Positions 63,733-64,000 of a stretch of 64,000 nt of DNA are shown here, in pieces; position 1 is the stretch's first letter, and every line of letters starts with the position of its first letter. Made by a program: the position numbers and the translations under genes. Below the pieces are notes generated by a model. The model was given only the letters and a program-made list of their open reading frames with translations. It searched no databases and was not told the origin of the DNA. The DNA comes from an uncultured Alphaproteobacteria bacterium (lineage in GTDB: Bacteria; Pseudomonadota; Alphaproteobacteria; CAAGCB01; CAG-977). The DNA lies in contig CALYBD010000008.1 in assembly GCA_944393745.1 (NCBI GenBank), positions 1 through 64,000 of the forward strand, given 5' to 3'.

Positions 63733-64000
63733 CTATCTTTTTCTCTCGGGTTCCACCGTCCGTTCCACCGATCTTCTCCGTTCGTGAAGTTCGCGAAGTT
63801 GCCGGATCGTTTTGTGCTTGCGCGGAACAACCATCTGCGTCAGAGAAAAATCTCTGTCCTGAAAGCGTGTTGCCTGCATCTCCCAACTGAACTCTTTGGC
63901 GACTTCGACTTGATGTTGTCGAAGCATTTGAAGTTGCGCTTTTTTGAACCGCAAACGCTCCCGACCGTTCGACATTTTCAAAAGAATGTGTCCGTGCGTT
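63733..64000 (-). CDS. C-terminal part of a conjugative relaxase (partial)
   Basis: The minus-strand frame stays open through the right edge of the window. Read from the edge it gives T-HGHILLKM, then GRERLRFKKAQLQMLRQHQ..AKEF and a basic end (RRRSVERTVEPERKR). HxHxx with a following Arg/Leu/Lys-rich helix is like motif III of MOB relaxases, where the His pair binds the metal. It lies in a conjugative element with VirD4, so a relaxase is expected. The N-terminus with the catalytic Tyr is outside the window. The end about 80 residues after the motif is short; truncation by the cargo is possible. Confidence 0.45.
   Translation of the reverse strand, partial: THGHILLKMSNGRERLRFKKAQLQMLRQHQVEVAKEFSWEMQATRFQDRDFSLTQMVVPRKHKTIRQLRELHERRRSVERTVEPERKR

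Larger units (their letters stand above)
38926..64000. mobile_element. Integrative and conjugative element (left part)
   Basis: A tRNA-Arg fragment, a tyrosine integrase, an AlpA-like regulator, replication-like genes, a VirB/VirD4 type IV secretion operon, a restriction-modification cargo and a likely relaxase end all lie on one side of the attachment site. The right end is not in the window. The VirB/VirD4 genes mean conjugation is likely. AT-rich cargo between the secretion genes and the relaxase looks like a later insertion. Confidence 0.85.

Noticed and set aside
63692-63886. Small minus-strand open frame overlapping the relaxase end
   Set aside because: It is out of phase with the frame that carries the HGHILLKM motif, and its Gly/Ser/Thr composition suggests a shadow.

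Overview
The window looks like a chromosome segment of an alphaproteobacterium with a compact, densely packed genome. Supporting features are the glyQ-glyS-ppdK order, an MlaE-type permease with an N-terminal STAS domain, a DUF2333-like gene, a dnaK promoter of the CTTG-N17-CCTTATAT type, and an intergenic palindromic repeat. Pyruvate phosphate dikinase, a flavin-reductase/double-rubredoxin fusion and a bacterial ferredoxin suggest an anaerobic or microaerobic, possibly gut-associated, life. The lineage is an inference; no rRNA gene is present to confirm it.

Positions 1-38,925 are ordinary chromosome. In order: a tandem intergenic repeat (1-283); glyQ-glyS-ppdK on the minus strand; a glycosyltransferase, thpR and an Eis-like acetyltransferase; a U32 protein, ldcA and an Mpl-like Mur ligase that overlap each other and suggest murein-peptide recycling; a secreted protein, a soluble lytic transglycosylase and a class A PBP; a seven-gene minus-strand operon (DUF2333-like, Bax-like, MlaE, MlaF, MlaD, PqiC-like lipoprotein, metallopeptidase-like) for envelope lipid traffic; dnaK-dnaJ; dapB, a porin-like barrel, alr and the rubredoxin fusion; hisA-hisE-hinT; a secreted protein with a degenerate trypsin fold; a winged-helix regulator; a gene of unknown function behind a near-perfect sigma-54 promoter; and a ferredoxin.

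From 38,926 to the right edge the window enters an integrative and conjugative element. Its left end is a 3' fragment of tRNA-Arg(TCT) that is still followed by its own terminator, and a tyrosine integrase gene lies next to it. The element carries an AlpA-like regulator whose Shine-Dalgarno sequence lies inside a 14-bp hairpin, a Toprim protein and a DUF3987 protein (a replication-like module), and an AlbA/Schlafen-type protein with simple-sequence repeats. It also has a complete-looking VirB/VirD4 type IV secretion operon in the order B2, B3, B4, B5, B7-like, small ORF, B8, B9, B10, small ORF, Cys-rich protein, B11, D4, B6. A visibly AT-rich restriction-modification cargo follows (HNH nuclease, fused m5C/m6A methyltransferase and a companion protein). 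At the right edge is the end of a likely relaxase. The other attachment site is beyond the window.

The most unusual items are: the secreted T4SS-encoded protein with six about 47-residue modules, each carrying a Cys-x(30)-Cys pair; the fused two-base methyltransferase with its HNH partner and a protein with a Tudor-like tail; the hairpin controlling the AlpA gene; the poly-C tract and KTTA repeats of the AlbA gene; and the sigma-54 promoter of an unknown protein.
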